The notes under the pieces: generated by a model | The model's database searches: none | What the model saw: the letters and a program-made list of their open reading frames with translations, nothing else | What the model was told of the DNA's origin: nothing | In this document: positions 32,754 to 45,866 of the stretch, piece after piece | Numbering within the stretch: position 1 is the stretch's first letter | Layout of the letters: each line of letters begins with the position of its first letter | NCBI RefSeq assembly: GCF_046630445.1 | Contig: NC_092340.1 | Span: forward strand, 23,014,001 to 23,078,000 | Origin: Rutidosis leptorrhynchoides | Lineage: Eukaryota; Streptophyta; Magnoliopsida; Asterales; Asteraceae | Reading direction: 5' to 3' | Length of the DNA stretch: 64,000 bases | Translations under genes and position numbers: made by a program

Positions 32754-35700
32754 TGTAGTGACCCGAACTTTTCCATGTTTATATATATTAATTGAGATTG
32801 ATGTTTACATGATTAAATGTTTCCAACATGTTAAGCAATCAAACTTGTTAAGACTTAATTAATTGAAATAGGTTTCATATAGACAATTGACCACCCAAGT
32901 TGACCGGTGATTCACGAACGTTAAAACTTGTAAAAAAAACTATATGATGACATATATATGGTTATATATATAGTTAACATGATATTATGATAAGTAAACA
33001 TATCATTAATTATATTAACAATGAACTACATATGTAAAAACAAGACTACTAACTTAATGATTTTGAAACGAGACATATATGTAACGTTTATCGTTGTAAC
33101 GACATTTAATGTATATATATCATATTAAGAGATATTCGTACATCATAATATCATGATAATATAATAATTTAAAATCTCTTTTGTTATTATAAACATTGGG
33201 TTAACAACATTTAACAAGATCGTTAACCTAAAGGTTTCAAAACAACACTTACATGTAACGACTAACGATGACTTAACGACTCAGTTAAAATGTATATACA
33301 TGTAGTGTTTTAATATGTATTTATACACTTTTGAAAGACTTCAATACACTTATCAAAATACTTCTACTTAACAAAAATGCTTACAATTACATTCTCGTTC
33401 AGTTTCATCAACAATTCTACTCGTATGCACCCGTATTCGTACTCGTACAATACACAGCTTTTAGATGTATGTACTATTGGTATATACACTCCAATGATCA
33501 GCTATTAGCAGCCCATGTGAGTCACCTAACACATGTGGGAACCATCATTTGGCAACTAGCATGAAATATCTCATAAGATTACAAAAATATGAGTAATCAT
33601 TCATGACTTATTTACATGAAAACAAAATTACATATCCTTTATATCTAATCCATACACCAACGACCAAAAACACCTACAAACACTTTCATTCTTCAATTTT
33701 CTTCATCTAATTGAACTCTCTCAAGTTCTATCTTCAAGTTCTAAGTGTTCTTCATAAATTCCAAAAGTTCTAGTTTCATAAAATCAAGAATACTTTCAAG
33801 TTTGCTAGCTCACTTCCAATCTTGTAAGGTGATCATCCAACCTCAAGAAATCTTTGTTTCTTACAGTAGGTTATCATTCTAATACAAGGTAATAATCATA
33901 TTCAAACTTTGGTTCAATTTCTATAACTATAACAATCTTATTTCAAGTGATGATCTTACTTGAACTTGTTTTCGTGTCATGATTTTGCTTCAAGAACTTT
34001 GAGCCATCCAAGGATCCATTGAAGCTAGATCCATTTTTCTCTTTTCCAGTAGGTTCATCCAAGGAACTTAAGGTAGTAATGATGTTCATAACATCATTCG
34101 ATTCATACATATAAAGCTATCTTATTCGAAGGTTTAAACTTGTAATCACTAGAACATAGTTTAGTTAATTCTAAACTTGTTCGCAAACAAAAGTTAATCC
34201 TTCTAACTTGACTTTTAAAATCAACTAAACACATGTTCTATATCTATATGATATGCTAACTTAATGATTTAAAACCTGGAAACACGAAAAACACCGTAAA
34301 ACCGGATTTACGCCGTCGTAGTAACACCGCGGGCTGTTTTGGGTTAGTTAATTAAAAACTATGATAAACTTTGATTTAAAAGTTGTTATTCTGAGAAAAT
34401 GATTTTTATTATGAACATGAAACTATATCCAAAAATTATGGTTAAACTCAAAGTGGAAGTATGTTTTCTAAAATGGTCATCTAGACGTCGTTCTTTCGAC
34501 TGAAATGACTACCTTTACAAAAACGACTTGTAACTTATTTTTCCGACTAGAAACCTATACTTTTTTTGTTTAGATTCATAAAATAGAGTTCAATATGAAA
34601 CCATAGCAATTTGATTCACTCAAAACGGATTTAAAATGAAGAAGTTATGGGTAAAACAAGATTGGATAATTTTTCTCATTTTAGCTACGTGAAAATTGGT
34701 AACAAATCTATTCCAACCATAACTTAATCAACTTGTATTATATATTATGTAATCTTGAGATACCATAGACACGTATACAATGTTTCGACCTATCATGTCG
34801 ACACATCTATATATATTTCGGAACAACCATAGACACTCTATATGTGAATGTTGGAGTTAGCTATACAGGGTTGAGGTTGATTCCAAAATATATATAGTTT
34901 GAGTTGTGATCAATACTGAGATACGTATACACTGGGTCGTGGATTGATTCAAGATAATATTTATCGATTTATTTCTGTACATCTAATTGTGGACAACTAG
35001 TTGTAGGTTACTAACGAGGACAGCTGACTTAATAAACTTAAAACATCAAAATATATTAAAAGTGTTGTAAATATATTTTGAACATACTTTGATATATATG
35101 TATATATTGTTATAGGTTCGTGAATCAACCAGTGGCCAAGTCTTACTTCCCGACGAAGTAAAAATCTGTGAAAGTGAGTTATAGTCCCACTTTTAAAATC
35201 TAATATTTTTGGGATGAGAATACATGCAGGTTTTATAAATGATTTACAAAATAGACACAAGTACGTGAAACTACATTCTATGGTTGAATTATCGAAATTG
35301 AATATGCCCCTTTTTATTAAGTCTGGTAATCTAAGAATTAGGGAACAGACACCCTAATTGACGCGAATCCTAAAGATAGATCTATTGGGCCTAACAAACC
35401 CCATCCAAAGTACCGGATGCTTTAGTACTTCGAAATTTATATCATATCCGAAGGGTGTCCCGGAATGATGGGGATATTCTTATATATGCATCTTGTTAAT
35501 GTCGGTTACCAGGTGTTCACCATATGAATGATTTTTATCTCTATGTATGGGATGTGTATTGAAATATGAAATCTTGTGGTCTATTGTTACGATTTGATAT
35601 ATATAGGTTAAACCTATAACTCACCAACATTTTTGTTGACGTTTTAAGCATGTTTATTCTCAGGTGATTATTAAGAGCTACCGCTGTCGCATACTTAAAT

Positions 35701-36006
35701 AAGGACAAGATTTGGAGTCCATGCTTGTATGATATTGTGTAAAAACTGCATTCAAGAAACTTATTTTGTTGTAACATATTTGTATTGTAAACCATTATGT
35801 AATGGTCGTGTGTAAACAGGATATTTTAGATTATCATTATTTGATAATCTACGTAAAGCTTTTTAAACCTTTATTGATGAAATAAAGGTTATGGTTTGTT
35901 TAAAAATGAATGCAGTCTTTGAAAAACGTCTCATATAGAGGTCAAAACCTCGCAACGAAATCAATTAATATGGAACGTTTTTAATCAATAAGAACGGGAC
36001 ATTTCA
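32754..36006 (+). repeat. Tek-B 5' LTR
   Basis: 3253 bp, TGTAGTGACCCGAAC...GGGACATTTCA. Three short frames inside (near 33331, 34997 and 35541) have no recognisable product. Intron-like signals lie at 33889 and 35663. A block near 35350-35390 (GACGCGAATCCTAAAGATAG) is shared with the Tek-C LTRs. Confidence 0.95.
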
Positions 36007-36215
36007 GTTGGTATCCGAGCGTTGGTCTTAGAGAACCAGAAAATTTGCATTAGTGTGTCTTATCGAGTTTGTTAGGATGCATTAGTGAGTCTGGACTTCG
36101 ACCGTGTTTTCTTTAAAAATGATTGCTTAACATTTTTGTTGGAAACTATATATTTTTAACATATGAATATTATGTGATATATTAATCTCTTAACGTGTTT
36201 GATATTATATGATAG

Positions 36216-36830
36216 ATGTCTACCTCTAGAACAAGTCCCATTGACTCACCTAATAATAATGAAGAGTCAAATGTAAATTGGAATGATTTGTGGACTGATT
36301 CACAAGTTCCCGAAGAGGAACCGGAAGAAGAGTCGGAACTGGAAGAAGAATCGGAACCGGAAGAAGAATCGGAACCGGATGAAGAAATAGAACCGGTGGG
36401 GGAAATAATAAAACGGTTAAGTAAAAGAAAATCCTCAACCAACCGACCAAAGTTAATTATGGTCAATGGTGTTTCCGCCAAGGAAGCAAAATATTGGGAG
36501 GATTACCAATTCTCCGATGAATCGGATTCCGATGAGAATTCCGATGATGTTATAGAAATTACCCCAACTGAATTTAAAAAGGCAAAAGAAAATAATAAGG
36601 GAAAGGGCATAAAAATAGAGAAATCTAATTCCAACCCCGATGAACTTTATATGTATCGTCAACCCCCGAAGTCCTTAAGTTGTAACAATGACCCGGGAAC
36701 CTCTAAACCACCAGGTTTTTCTAAACCAATGTGGACAACGACGGCTCGTATTAGGGGAACATCATATATCCCTAGAAACTTGGCAAAACGAACCAAAACC
36801 GAAGAAGAAGAAACGAGCGAGTCGGAATAA
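36216..36830 (+). CDS. Tek-B extra ORF A: acidic 204-aa protein
   Basis: An intact frame with ATG at 36216, between the 5' LTR and gag. The N-terminal half has Glu-rich repeats (PEEESEPEEESEPDEE) and a second acidic patch, SDESDSDENSDD. The C-terminal half is basic, with motifs such as KGKGIKIEK and PRNLAKRTK. There is no known domain. The match in position with a degenerate ORF in Tek-C (53449-53823) suggests that elements of this group carry a variable ORF here. The function is unknown. The acidic tract could bind histones or basic proteins, which is a guess. Confidence 0.75.
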   Translation: MSTSRTSPIDSPNNNEESNVNWNDLWTDSQVPEEEPEEESELEEESEPEEESEPDEEIEPVGEIIKRLSKRKSSTNRPKLIMVNGVSAKEAKYWEDYQFSDESDSDENSDDVIEITPTEFKKAKENNKGKGIKIEKSNSNPDELYMYRQPPKSLSCNNDPGTSKPPGFSKPMWTTTARIRGTSYIPRNLAKRTKTEEEETSESE

Positions 36831-36967
36831 GATAGTTGTATTCGTGTGGTGTAATATATGGAATATAGTGTTCTTATGCTTTATGATATATGTAAAAATT
36901 GCTTGTATTAATAAGTATTTTTTTTATGAATCTAACTCTTGTCTATTTTACAGTTTAAAAACACAAA

Positions 36968-37651
36968 ATGGATAGACAACCCAATATTTTAAGAGACCTA
37001 CCCGGAGACATGATTGATGAAATCTTGTCTAGAGTCGGCCAGAATTCTTCGGCACAACTATTTAAGGCGAGATCAGTTTGTAAGACATTCGAAGAACGTT
37101 CCAAGAATGTCTTGGTTTATAAGAGACTTTCGTTTGAAAGATGGGGGATATCACATTGGGAAACCCATAAGTTACGATGTGTTTACTTTGACGCATATAT
37201 TGCGGGGAACCCAAATGCTATTTTACGCAACGGGTTAAGAAATTATTTTGACTCAATATATCCGAATATTGGACTTCGTGATTTAGAAAAAGCGGCTAAC
37301 ATGCAACATAAAGAAGCATGTTATGCTTACGGATTAGTAATGTTCGCTTCTCACCAAAGTGAGAACAAGAACATCGGGCTACAACTATTAAACAAAACGT
37401 TTCCACAAGTGACGGAGTCGGTAATTGGGGTAAGAAATGAGGTTTTTAGATTATTACGGGACTGTTGGACATTACGTAACCCTCGTCCCTTTGATGACGT
37501 TACAACACGCTGTCTTATCAACGGCCATAACGGTTATGTTGCACAAGACCAAGGATGGGAAGTAGTCCTAGTAAAACCAGAATGCATGACTTGTTTCTGG
37601 ACGTATGAATTACGTGTCTTTATTGCCTTTGCTGAACGACTTGTGTACTAG
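36968..37651 (+). CDS. Tek-B extra ORF B: F-box-like protein of 227 aa
   Basis: Intact frame, ATG at 36968. The N-terminus reads ILRDLPGDMIDEILSRVG (residues 7-24), then SSAQLFKARSVCKTFEER, which fits an F-box (LPxDxxxEILxRV, then a region ending in VCKxF). The rest resembles plant At2g35280-like F-box proteins, with a GNPNAILRNGLRNYF segment and a Sel1-like repeat (GLRDLEKAANMQHKEACYAYGLVMFA). F-box proteins link SKP1-cullin ubiquitin ligases to targets. It lies between LTR and gag of a young element, so it was probably captured from the host and kept. An alternative is a chance overlap with a host gene, but it is fully inside the element. Confidence 0.7.
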   Translation: MDRQPNILRDLPGDMIDEILSRVGQNSSAQLFKARSVCKTFEERSKNVLVYKRLSFERWGISHWETHKLRCVYFDAYIAGNPNAILRNGLRNYFDSIYPNIGLRDLEKAANMQHKEACYAYGLVMFASHQSENKNIGLQLLNKTFPQVTESVIGVRNEVFRLLRDCWTLRNPRPFDDVTTRCLINGHNGYVAQDQGWEVVLVKPECMTCFWTYELRVFIAFAERLVY

Positions 37652-37843
37652 CTAGAATTGTCTTCACAACTATCTTGTATCAAAGTTATTGTGTGCTATA
37701 TTTCATGCTTTATGTAAAATAAGCGGTATTGTAAGTTTGTAAAATATTGTATAAAAGTTTGAACGCGAAATATTATTATAATCAGTTTTTCATATAGAAT
37801 TGTAGTAGTTGAATTGTATATTAGCTACTAAGTATGAACTTAA

Positions 37844-37860
37844 CGGGTAGGTACTACCCG
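37844..37860 (+). other. Hairpin CGGGTAGGTACTACCCG upstream of Tek-B gag
   Basis: A perfect inverted repeat (CGGGTAG, three bases, CTACCCG) about 130 bp before the gag ATG. The left arm, TAACGGGTAGGTAC, recurs directly before the 3' LTR at 42595-42608. Tek-C keeps a weakened version at 53195-53211. Confidence 0.55.
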
Positions 37861-37992
37861 AATTTAAACTTATAAAACGCTATTATGAAGAAAAAGCTTT
37901 TATAAATGAGTTCATATTATGCTACGAAATACTATTAACTACTCTTAATATTCTGTATGATTAACTTGTTCCATTTAACTATTTTGAAGGAA

Positions 37993-38826
37993 ATGGCACC
38001 GACTACTCGACACACCGTGAATATGAATGAAGAGGAATTCCGTACTTTTCTAGCTTCAAACATAGCCGCAGTACAGGCTGCGCTACATACCAACAATAAC
38101 CTTGGATCTAGCAGTACAGGAAATCGTGTAGGATGCACCTACAAAGAATTCACTGCCTGCAAACCTTTGGAATTTGATGGAACCGAAGGACCGATCGGAT
38201 TGAAACGGTGGACCGAGAAGGTTGAATCGGTGTTTGCCATAAGTAAGTGTACTGAAGAGGACAAAGTGAAGTACGCTACGCATACCTTCACAGGTTCTGC
38301 GTTAACATGGTGGAATACCTATCTAGAGCAAGTGGGACAAGATGATGCGTACGCACTACCGTGGTCAGCATTCAAGCACTTGATGAACGAGAAGTACCGT
38401 CCCAGAACCGAGGTCAATAAGCTCAAGACAGAACTTAGAGGGTTACGAACCCAAGGATTTGATATTACCACGTACGAAAGACGATTCACAGAATTGTGCC
38501 TATTGTGTCCGGGAGCATTCGAAGATGAGGAAGAGAAGATCGACGCGTTTGTGAAAGGATTACCGGAAAGAATCCAAGAAGATATAAGTTCACACGAGCC
38601 CGCCTCCATACAACAGGCATGTAGAATGGCTCACAAACTAGTGAACCAGATTGAAGAAAGAATTAAAGAACAGACTGCTGAAGAGGCCAATGTGAAGCAA
38701 GTCAAAAGAAAGTGGGAGGAAAACGGTGATAAGAATCACCAATACAACAACAACAGCAATTACAACAATAATCGCAACAATTATCCCAACAATCGCAACA
38801 TCAATCACAACTACAACAAACGGCCC

Positions 38827-38857
<31 letters not shown>

Positions 38858-41800
38858 GCAACTACAACAATCATCCCAACAACAATAATAACCGCAACAA
38901 CAACAACAATCAGAAGCAACTATGCCAAAGGTGTGAAAAGAATCACTCGGGGTTCTGCACCAAATTTTGCAACAAGTGTAAAAGAAATGGTCATAGCGCG
39001 GCGAAGTGTGAGGTCTACGGACCAGGGGTTAATAGAACGAAAGGAACAAGTGGTGTCGGAACGAGTAATGGCGGAGCAAGTAGTGTCGGAGCAAGTTATG
39101 CCAATGTAGTTTGTTATAAATGTGGAAAACCAGGCCACATTATTAGAAATTGCCCGAACCAGGAGAACACGAATGGACAAGGCCGTGGAAGAGTTTTCAA
39201 TATTAATGCGGTAGAGGCACAGGAAGACCCGGAGCTTGTTACGGGTACGTTTCTTATTGACAATAAATCTGCTTACGTTTTATTTGATTCGGGTGCGGAT
39301 AGAAGCTATATGAGTAGAGATTTTTGTGCTAAATTAAGTTGTCCATTGACGCCTTTGGATAGTAAATTTTTACTCGAATTAGCAAATGGTAAATTAATTT
39401 CAGCAGATAATATATGTCGGAATCGAGAAATTAAACTGGTTAGCGAAACATTTAAGATTGATTTGATACCAGTAGAGTTAGGGAGTTTTGATGTGATAAT
39501 CGGTATGGACTGGTTGAAAGAAGTGAAAGCGGAGATCGTTTGTTACAAAAATGCAATTCGCATTATACGAGAAAAAGGAAAACCCTTAATGGTGTACGGA
39601 GAAAAGGGCAACAAAAAGCTACATCTTATTAGTAATTTGAAGGCACAAAAACTAATAAGAAAAGGTTGCTATGCTGTTCTAGCACACGTCGAGAAAGTAC
39701 AAACTGAAGAAAAGAGCATCAATGATGTTCCCATTGCAAAAGAATTTCCCGATGTATTTCCGAAAGAATTACCGGGATTACCCCCACATCGATCCGTTGA
39801 ATTTCAAATAGATCTTGTACCAGGAGCTGCACCAATAGCTCGTGCTCCTTACAGACTCGCACCCAGCGAGATGAAAGAACTGCAAAGCCAATTACAAGAA
39901 CTTTTAGAGCGTGGTTTCATTCGACCAAGCACATCACCGTGGGGAGCTCCTGTTTTGTTTGTCAAGAAGAAAGATGGTACATTCAGGTTGTGTATCGACT
40001 ACCGAGAGTTGAACAAACTTACCATCAAGAACCGCTACCCACTACCGAGAATCGACGACTTATTTGATCAACTACAAGGCTCGTCTGTTTATTCAAAGAT
40101 TGACTTACGTTCCGGGTATCATCAAATGCGGGTGAAAGAAGATGATATTCCAAAGACTGCTTTCAGAACACGTTACGGTCATTACGAGTTTATGGTCATG
40201 CCGTTTGGTTTAACTAATGCACCAGCTGTGTTCATGGACCTTATGAACCGAGTGTGTGGACCATACCTTGACAAGTTTGTCATTGTTTTCATTGATGACA
40301 TACTTATTTACTCAAAGAATGACCAAGAACACGGTGAACATTTGAGAAAGGTGTTAGAAGTATTGAGGAAGGAAGAATTGTATGCTAAGTTTTCAAAGTG
40401 TGCATTTTGGTTGGAAGAAGTTCAATTCCTCGGTCACATAGTGAACAAAGAAGGTATTAAGGTGGATCCGGCAAAGATAGAAACTGTTGAAAAGTGGGAA
40501 ACCCCGAAAACTCCGAAACACATACGCCAGTTTTTAGGACTAGCTGGTTACTACAGAAGGTTCATCCAAGACTTTTCCAGAATAGCAAAACCCTTGACTG
40601 CATTAACGCATAAAGGGAAGAAATTTGAATGGAATGATGAACAAGAGAAAGCGTTTCAGTTATTGAAGAAAAAGCTAACTACGGCACCTATATTGTCATT
40701 GCCTGAAGGGAATGATGATTTTGTGATTTATTGTGACGCATCAAAGCAAGGTCTCGGTTGTGTATTAATGCAACGAACGAAGGTGATTGCTTATGCGTCT
40801 AGACAATTGAAGATTCACGAACAAAATTATACGACGCATGATTTGGAATTAGGCGCGGTTGTTTTTGCATTAAAGACTTGGAGGCACTACTTATATGGGG
40901 TCAAAAGTATTATATATACCGACCACAAAAGTCTTCAACACATATTTAATCAGAAACAACTGAATATGAGGCAGCGTAGGTGGATTGAATTATTGAATGA
41001 TTACGATTTTGAGATTCGTTACCACCCGGGGAAGGCAAATGTGGTAGCCGATGCCTTGAGCAGGAAGGATAGAGAACCCATTCGAGTAAAATCTATGAAT
41101 ATAATGATTCATAATAACATTACTACTCAAATAAAGGAGGCGCAACAAGGAGTTTTAAAAGAGGGAAATTTAAAGGATGAAATACCCAAAGGATCGGAGA
41201 AGCATCTTAATATTCGGGAAGACGGAACCCGGTATAGGGCTGAAAGGATTTGGGTACCAAAATTTGGAGATATGAGAGAAATGGTACTTAGAGAAGCTCA
41301 TAAAACCAGATACTCAATACATCCTGGAACGGGGAAGATGTACAAGGATCTCAAGAAACATTTTTGGTGGCCGGGTATGAAAGCCGATGTTGCTAAATAC
41401 GTAGGAGAATGTTTGACGTGTTCTAAGGTCAAAGCTGAGCATCAGAAACCATCAGGTCTACTTCAACAACCCGAAATCCCGGAATGGAAATGGGAAAACA
41501 TTACCATGGATTTCATCACTAAATTGCCAAGGACTGCAAGTGGTTTTGATACTATTTGGGTAATAGTTGATCGTCTCACCAAATCAGCACACTTCCTACC
41601 AATAAGAGAAGATGACAAGATGGAGAAATTAGTACGACTGTATTTGAAGGAAGTCGTCTCCAGACATGGAATACCAATCTCTATTATCTCTGATAGGGAT
41701 GGCAGATTTATTTCAAGATTCTGGCAGACATTACAGCAAGCATTAGGAACTCGTCTAGACATGAGTACTGCCTATCATCCACAAACTGATGGGCAGAGCG

Positions 41801-42573
41801 AAAGGACGATACAAACGCTTGAAGACATGCTACGAGCATGTGTTATTGATTTCGGAAACAGTTGGGATCGACATCTACCGTTAGCAGAATTTTCCTACAA
41901 CAACAGCTACCATTCAAGCATTGAGATGGCGCCGTTTGAAGCACTTTATGGTAGAAAGTGCAGGTCTCCGATTTGTTGGAGTGAGGTGGGGGATAGACAG
42001 ATTACGGGTCCGGAGATTATACAAGAAACTACCGAGAAGATCATCCAAATTCAACAACGGTTGAAAACCGCCCAAAGTCGACAAAAGAGCTACGCTGACA
42101 TTAAAAGAAAAGATATAGAATTTGAAATTGGAGAGATGGTCATGCTTAAAGTTTCACCTTGGAAAGGCGTTGTTCGATTTGGTAAACGAGGGAAATTAAA
42201 TCCAAGGTATATTGGACCATTCAAGATTATTGATCGTGTCGGACCAGTAGCTTACCGACTTGAGTTACCTCAACAACTCGCGGCTGTACATAACACTTTC
42301 CACGTCTCGAATTTGAAGAAATGTTTTGCTAAAGAAGATCTCACTATTCCGTTAGATGAAATCCAAATCAACGAAAAACTCCAATTCATCGAAGAACCCG
42401 TCGAAATAATGGATCGTGAGGTTAAAAGACTTAAGCAAAACAAGATACCAATTGTTAAGGTTCGATGGAATGCTCGTAGAGGACCCGAGTTCACCTGGGA
42501 GCGTGAAGATCAGATGAAGAAGAAATACCCGCATCTATTTCCAGAAGATTCGTCAACACCTTCAACAGCTTAA
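37993..42573 (+). CDS. Tek-B gag-pol polyprotein (1526 aa, intact)
   Basis: ATG at 37993 is preferred over an in-frame ATG at 37957, because the protein from there starts [10 protein letters not shown] like other Tekay gags. Domains with rough residue positions: gag (about 60-225); Asn-rich tract encoded by AAC/AAT repeats (about 250-310); CCHC-type knuckles (near 311-340 and [14 protein letters not shown] near 375); aspartic protease [10 protein letters not shown] (near 432); RT with FIDD near 764; RNase [11 protein letters not shown] near 913; integrase HHCC near 1107-1150; core with MDFITKL near 1172 and SDRDGRF near 1233; and a C-terminal chromodomain-like segment (about 1469-1515) ending KKYPHLF. 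Every catalytic motif checked is present, and no stop or frameshift is seen. Confidence 0.97.
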
Positions 42574-42608
42574 AATTTCGGGACGAAATTTATTTAACGG
42601 GTAGGTAC

Positions 42609-45600
42609 TGTAGTGACCCGAACTTTTCCATGTTTATATATATTAATTGAGATTGATGTTTACATGATTAAATGTTTCCAACATGTTAAGCAATCAAACT
42701 TGTTAAGACTTAATTAATTGAAATAGGTTTCATATAGACAATTGACCACCCAAGTTGACCGGTGATTCACGAACGTTAAAACTTGTAAAAAAAACTATAT
42801 GATGACATATATATGGTTATATATATAGTTAACATGATATTATGATAAGTAAACATATCATTAATTATATTAACAATGAACTACATATGTAAAAACAAGA
42901 CTACTAACTTAATGATTTTGAAACGAGACATATATGTAACGTTTATCGTTGTAACGACATTTAATGTATATATATCATATTAAGAGATATTCGTACATCA
43001 TAATATCATGATAATATAATAATTTAAAATCTCTTTTGTTATTATAAACATTGGGTTAACAACATTTAACAAGATCGTTAACCTAAAGGTTTCAAAACAA
43101 CACTTACATGTAACGACTAACGATGACTTAACGACTCAGTTAAAATGTATATACATGTAGTGTTTTAATATGTATTTATACACTTTTGAAAGACTTCAAT
43201 ACACTTATCAAAATACTTCTACTTAACAAAAATGCTTACAATTACATTCTCGTTCAGTTTCATCAACAATTCTACTCGTATGCACCCGTATTCGTACTCG
43301 TACAATACACAGCTTTTAGATGTATGTACTATTGGTATATACACTCCAATGATCAGCTATTAGCAGCCCATGTGAGTCACCTAACACATGTGGGAACCAT
43401 CATTTGGCAACTAGCATGAAATATCTCATAAGATTACAAAAATATGAGTAATCATTCATGACTTATTTACATGAAAACAAAATTACATATCCTTTATATC
43501 TAATCCATACACCAACGACCAAAAACACCTACAAACACTTTCATTCTTCAATTTTCTTCATCTAATTGAACTCTCTCAAGTTCTATCTTCAAGTTCTAAG
43601 TGTTCTTCATAAATTCCAAAAGTTCTAGTTTCATAAAATCAAGAATACTTTCAAGTTTGCTAGCTCACTTCCAATCTTGTAAGGTGATCATCCAACCTCA
43701 AGAAATCTTTGTTTCTTACAGTAGGTTATCATTCTAATACAAGGTAATAATCATATTCAAACTTTGGTTCAATTTCTATAACTATAACAATCTTATTTCA
43801 AGTGATGATCTTACTTGAACTTGTTTTCGTGTCATGATTTTGCTTCAAGAACTTTGAGCCATCCAAGGATCCATTGAAGCTAGATCCATTTTTCTCTTTT
43901 CCAGTAGGTTCATCCAAGGAACTTAAGGTAGTAATGATGTTCATAACATCATTCGATTCATACATATAAAGCTATCTTATTCGAAGGTTTAAACTTGTAA
44001 TCACTAGAACATAGTTTAGTTAATTCTAAACTTGTTCGCAAACAAAAGTTAATCCTTCTAACTTGACTTTTAAAATCAACTAAACACATGTTCTATATCT
44101 ATATGATATGCTAACTTAATGATTTAAAACCTGGAAACACGAAAAACACCGTAAAACCGGATTTACGCCGTCGTAGTAACACCGCGGGCTGTTTTGGGTT
44201 AGTTAATTAAAAACTATGATAAACTTTGATTTAAAAGTTGTTATTCTGAGAAAATGATTTTTATTATGAACATGAAACTATATCCAAAAATTATGGTTAA
44301 ACTCAAAGTGGAAGTATGTTTTCTAAAATGGTCATCTAGACGTCGTTCTTTCGACTGAAATGACTACCTTTACAAAAACGACTTGTAACTTATTTTTCCG
44401 ACTAGAAACCTATACTTTTTTTGTTTAGATTCATAAAATAGAGTTCAATATGAAACCATAGCAATTTGATTCACTCAAAACGGATTTAAAATGAAGAAGT
44501 TATGGGTAAAACAAGATTGGATAATTTTTCTCATTTTAGCTACGTGAAAATTGGTAACAAATCTATTCCAACCATAACTTAATCAACTTGTATTATATAT
44601 TATGTAATCTTGAGATACCATAGACACGTATACAATGTTTCGACCTATCATGTCGACACATCTATATATATTTCGGAACAACCATAGACACTCTATATGT
44701 GAATGTTGGAGTTAGCTATACAGGGTTGAGGTTGATTCCAAAATATATATAGTTTGAGTTGTGATCAATACTGAGATACGTATACACTGGGTCGTGGATT
44801 GATTCAAGATAATATTTATCGATTTATTTCTGTACATCTAATTGTGGACAACTAGTTGTAGGTTACTAACGAGGACAGCTGACTTAATAAACTTAAAACA
44901 TCAAAATATATTAAAAGTGTTGTAAATATATTTTGAACATACTTTGATATATATGTATATATTGTTATAGGTTCGTGAATCAACCAGTGGCCAAGTCTTA
45001 CTTCCCGACGAAGTAAAAATCTGTGAAAGTGAGTTATAGTCCCACTTTTAAAATCTAATATTTTTGGGATGAGAATACATGCAGGTTTTATAAATGATTT
45101 ACAAAATAGACACAAGTACGTGAAACTACATTCTATGGTTGAATTATCGAAATTGAATATGCCCCTTTTTATTAAGTCTGGTAATCTAAGAATTAGGGAA
45201 CAGACACCCTAATTGACGCGAATCCTAAAGATAGATCTATTGGGCCTAACAAACCCCATCCAAAGTACCGGATGCTTTAGTACTTCGAAATTTATATCAT
45301 ATCCGAAGGGTGTCCCGGAATGATGGGGATATTCTTATATATGCATCTTGTTAATGTCGGTTACCAGGTGTTCACCATATGAATGATTTTTATCTCTATG
45401 TATGGGATGTGTATTGAAATATGAAATCTTGTGGTCTATTGTTACGATTTGATATATATAGGTTAAACCTATAACTCACCAACATTTTTGTTGACGTTTT
45501 AAGCATGTTTATTCTCAGGTGATTATTAAGAGCTACCGCTGTCGCATACTTAAATAAGGACAAGATTTGGAGTCCATGCTTGTATGATATTGTGTAAAAA

Positions 45601-45861
45601 CTGCATTCAAGAAACTTATTTTGTTGTAACATATTTGTATTGTAAACCATTATGTAATGGTCGTGTGTAAACAGGATATTTTAGATTATCATTATTTGAT
45701 AATCTACGTAAAGCTTTTTAAACCTTTATTGATGAAATAAAGGTTATGGTTTGTTTAAAAATGAATGCAGTCTTTGAAAAACGTCTCATATAGAGGTCAA
45801 AACCTCGCAACGAAATCAATTAATATGGAACGTTTTTAATCAATAAGAACGGGACATTTCA
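42609..45861 (+). repeat. Tek-B 3' LTR
   Basis: Second copy of the 3253-bp LTR, next to the polypurine region. It carries the same internal short frames, at an offset of 9855 from the 5' LTR. Confidence 0.97.
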
Positions 45862-45866
45862 GTAAG

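Larger units (their letters stand above)
32754..45861 (+). mobile_element. Tek-B: intact, very young Tekay/Del-like gypsy element in the LINE
   Basis: Complete plus-strand element. LTRs are 32754-36006 and 42609-45861 (both 3253 bp). Every stretch I compared is identical, and ORFs read inside the two LTRs have identical translations at a constant offset of 9855. It is flanked by GTAAG (32749-32753 and 45862-45866). Primer-binding site TGGTATCCGAGC at 36009-36020. Polypurine region before 42609. Internal order: acidic ORF, F-box-like ORF, gag-pol. It has no visible defect and may be mobile. Confidence 0.97.

Noticed and set aside
33331..35795. Short frames inside the Tek-B LTR
   Set aside because: They lie in noncoding LTR, occur identically in the second LTR, and have no recognisable domain.
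38638..38919. Minus-strand frame of Val/Ile-rich protein (93 aa)
   Set aside because: It is the antisense of the Asn-rich AAC/AAT tract of Tek-B gag.
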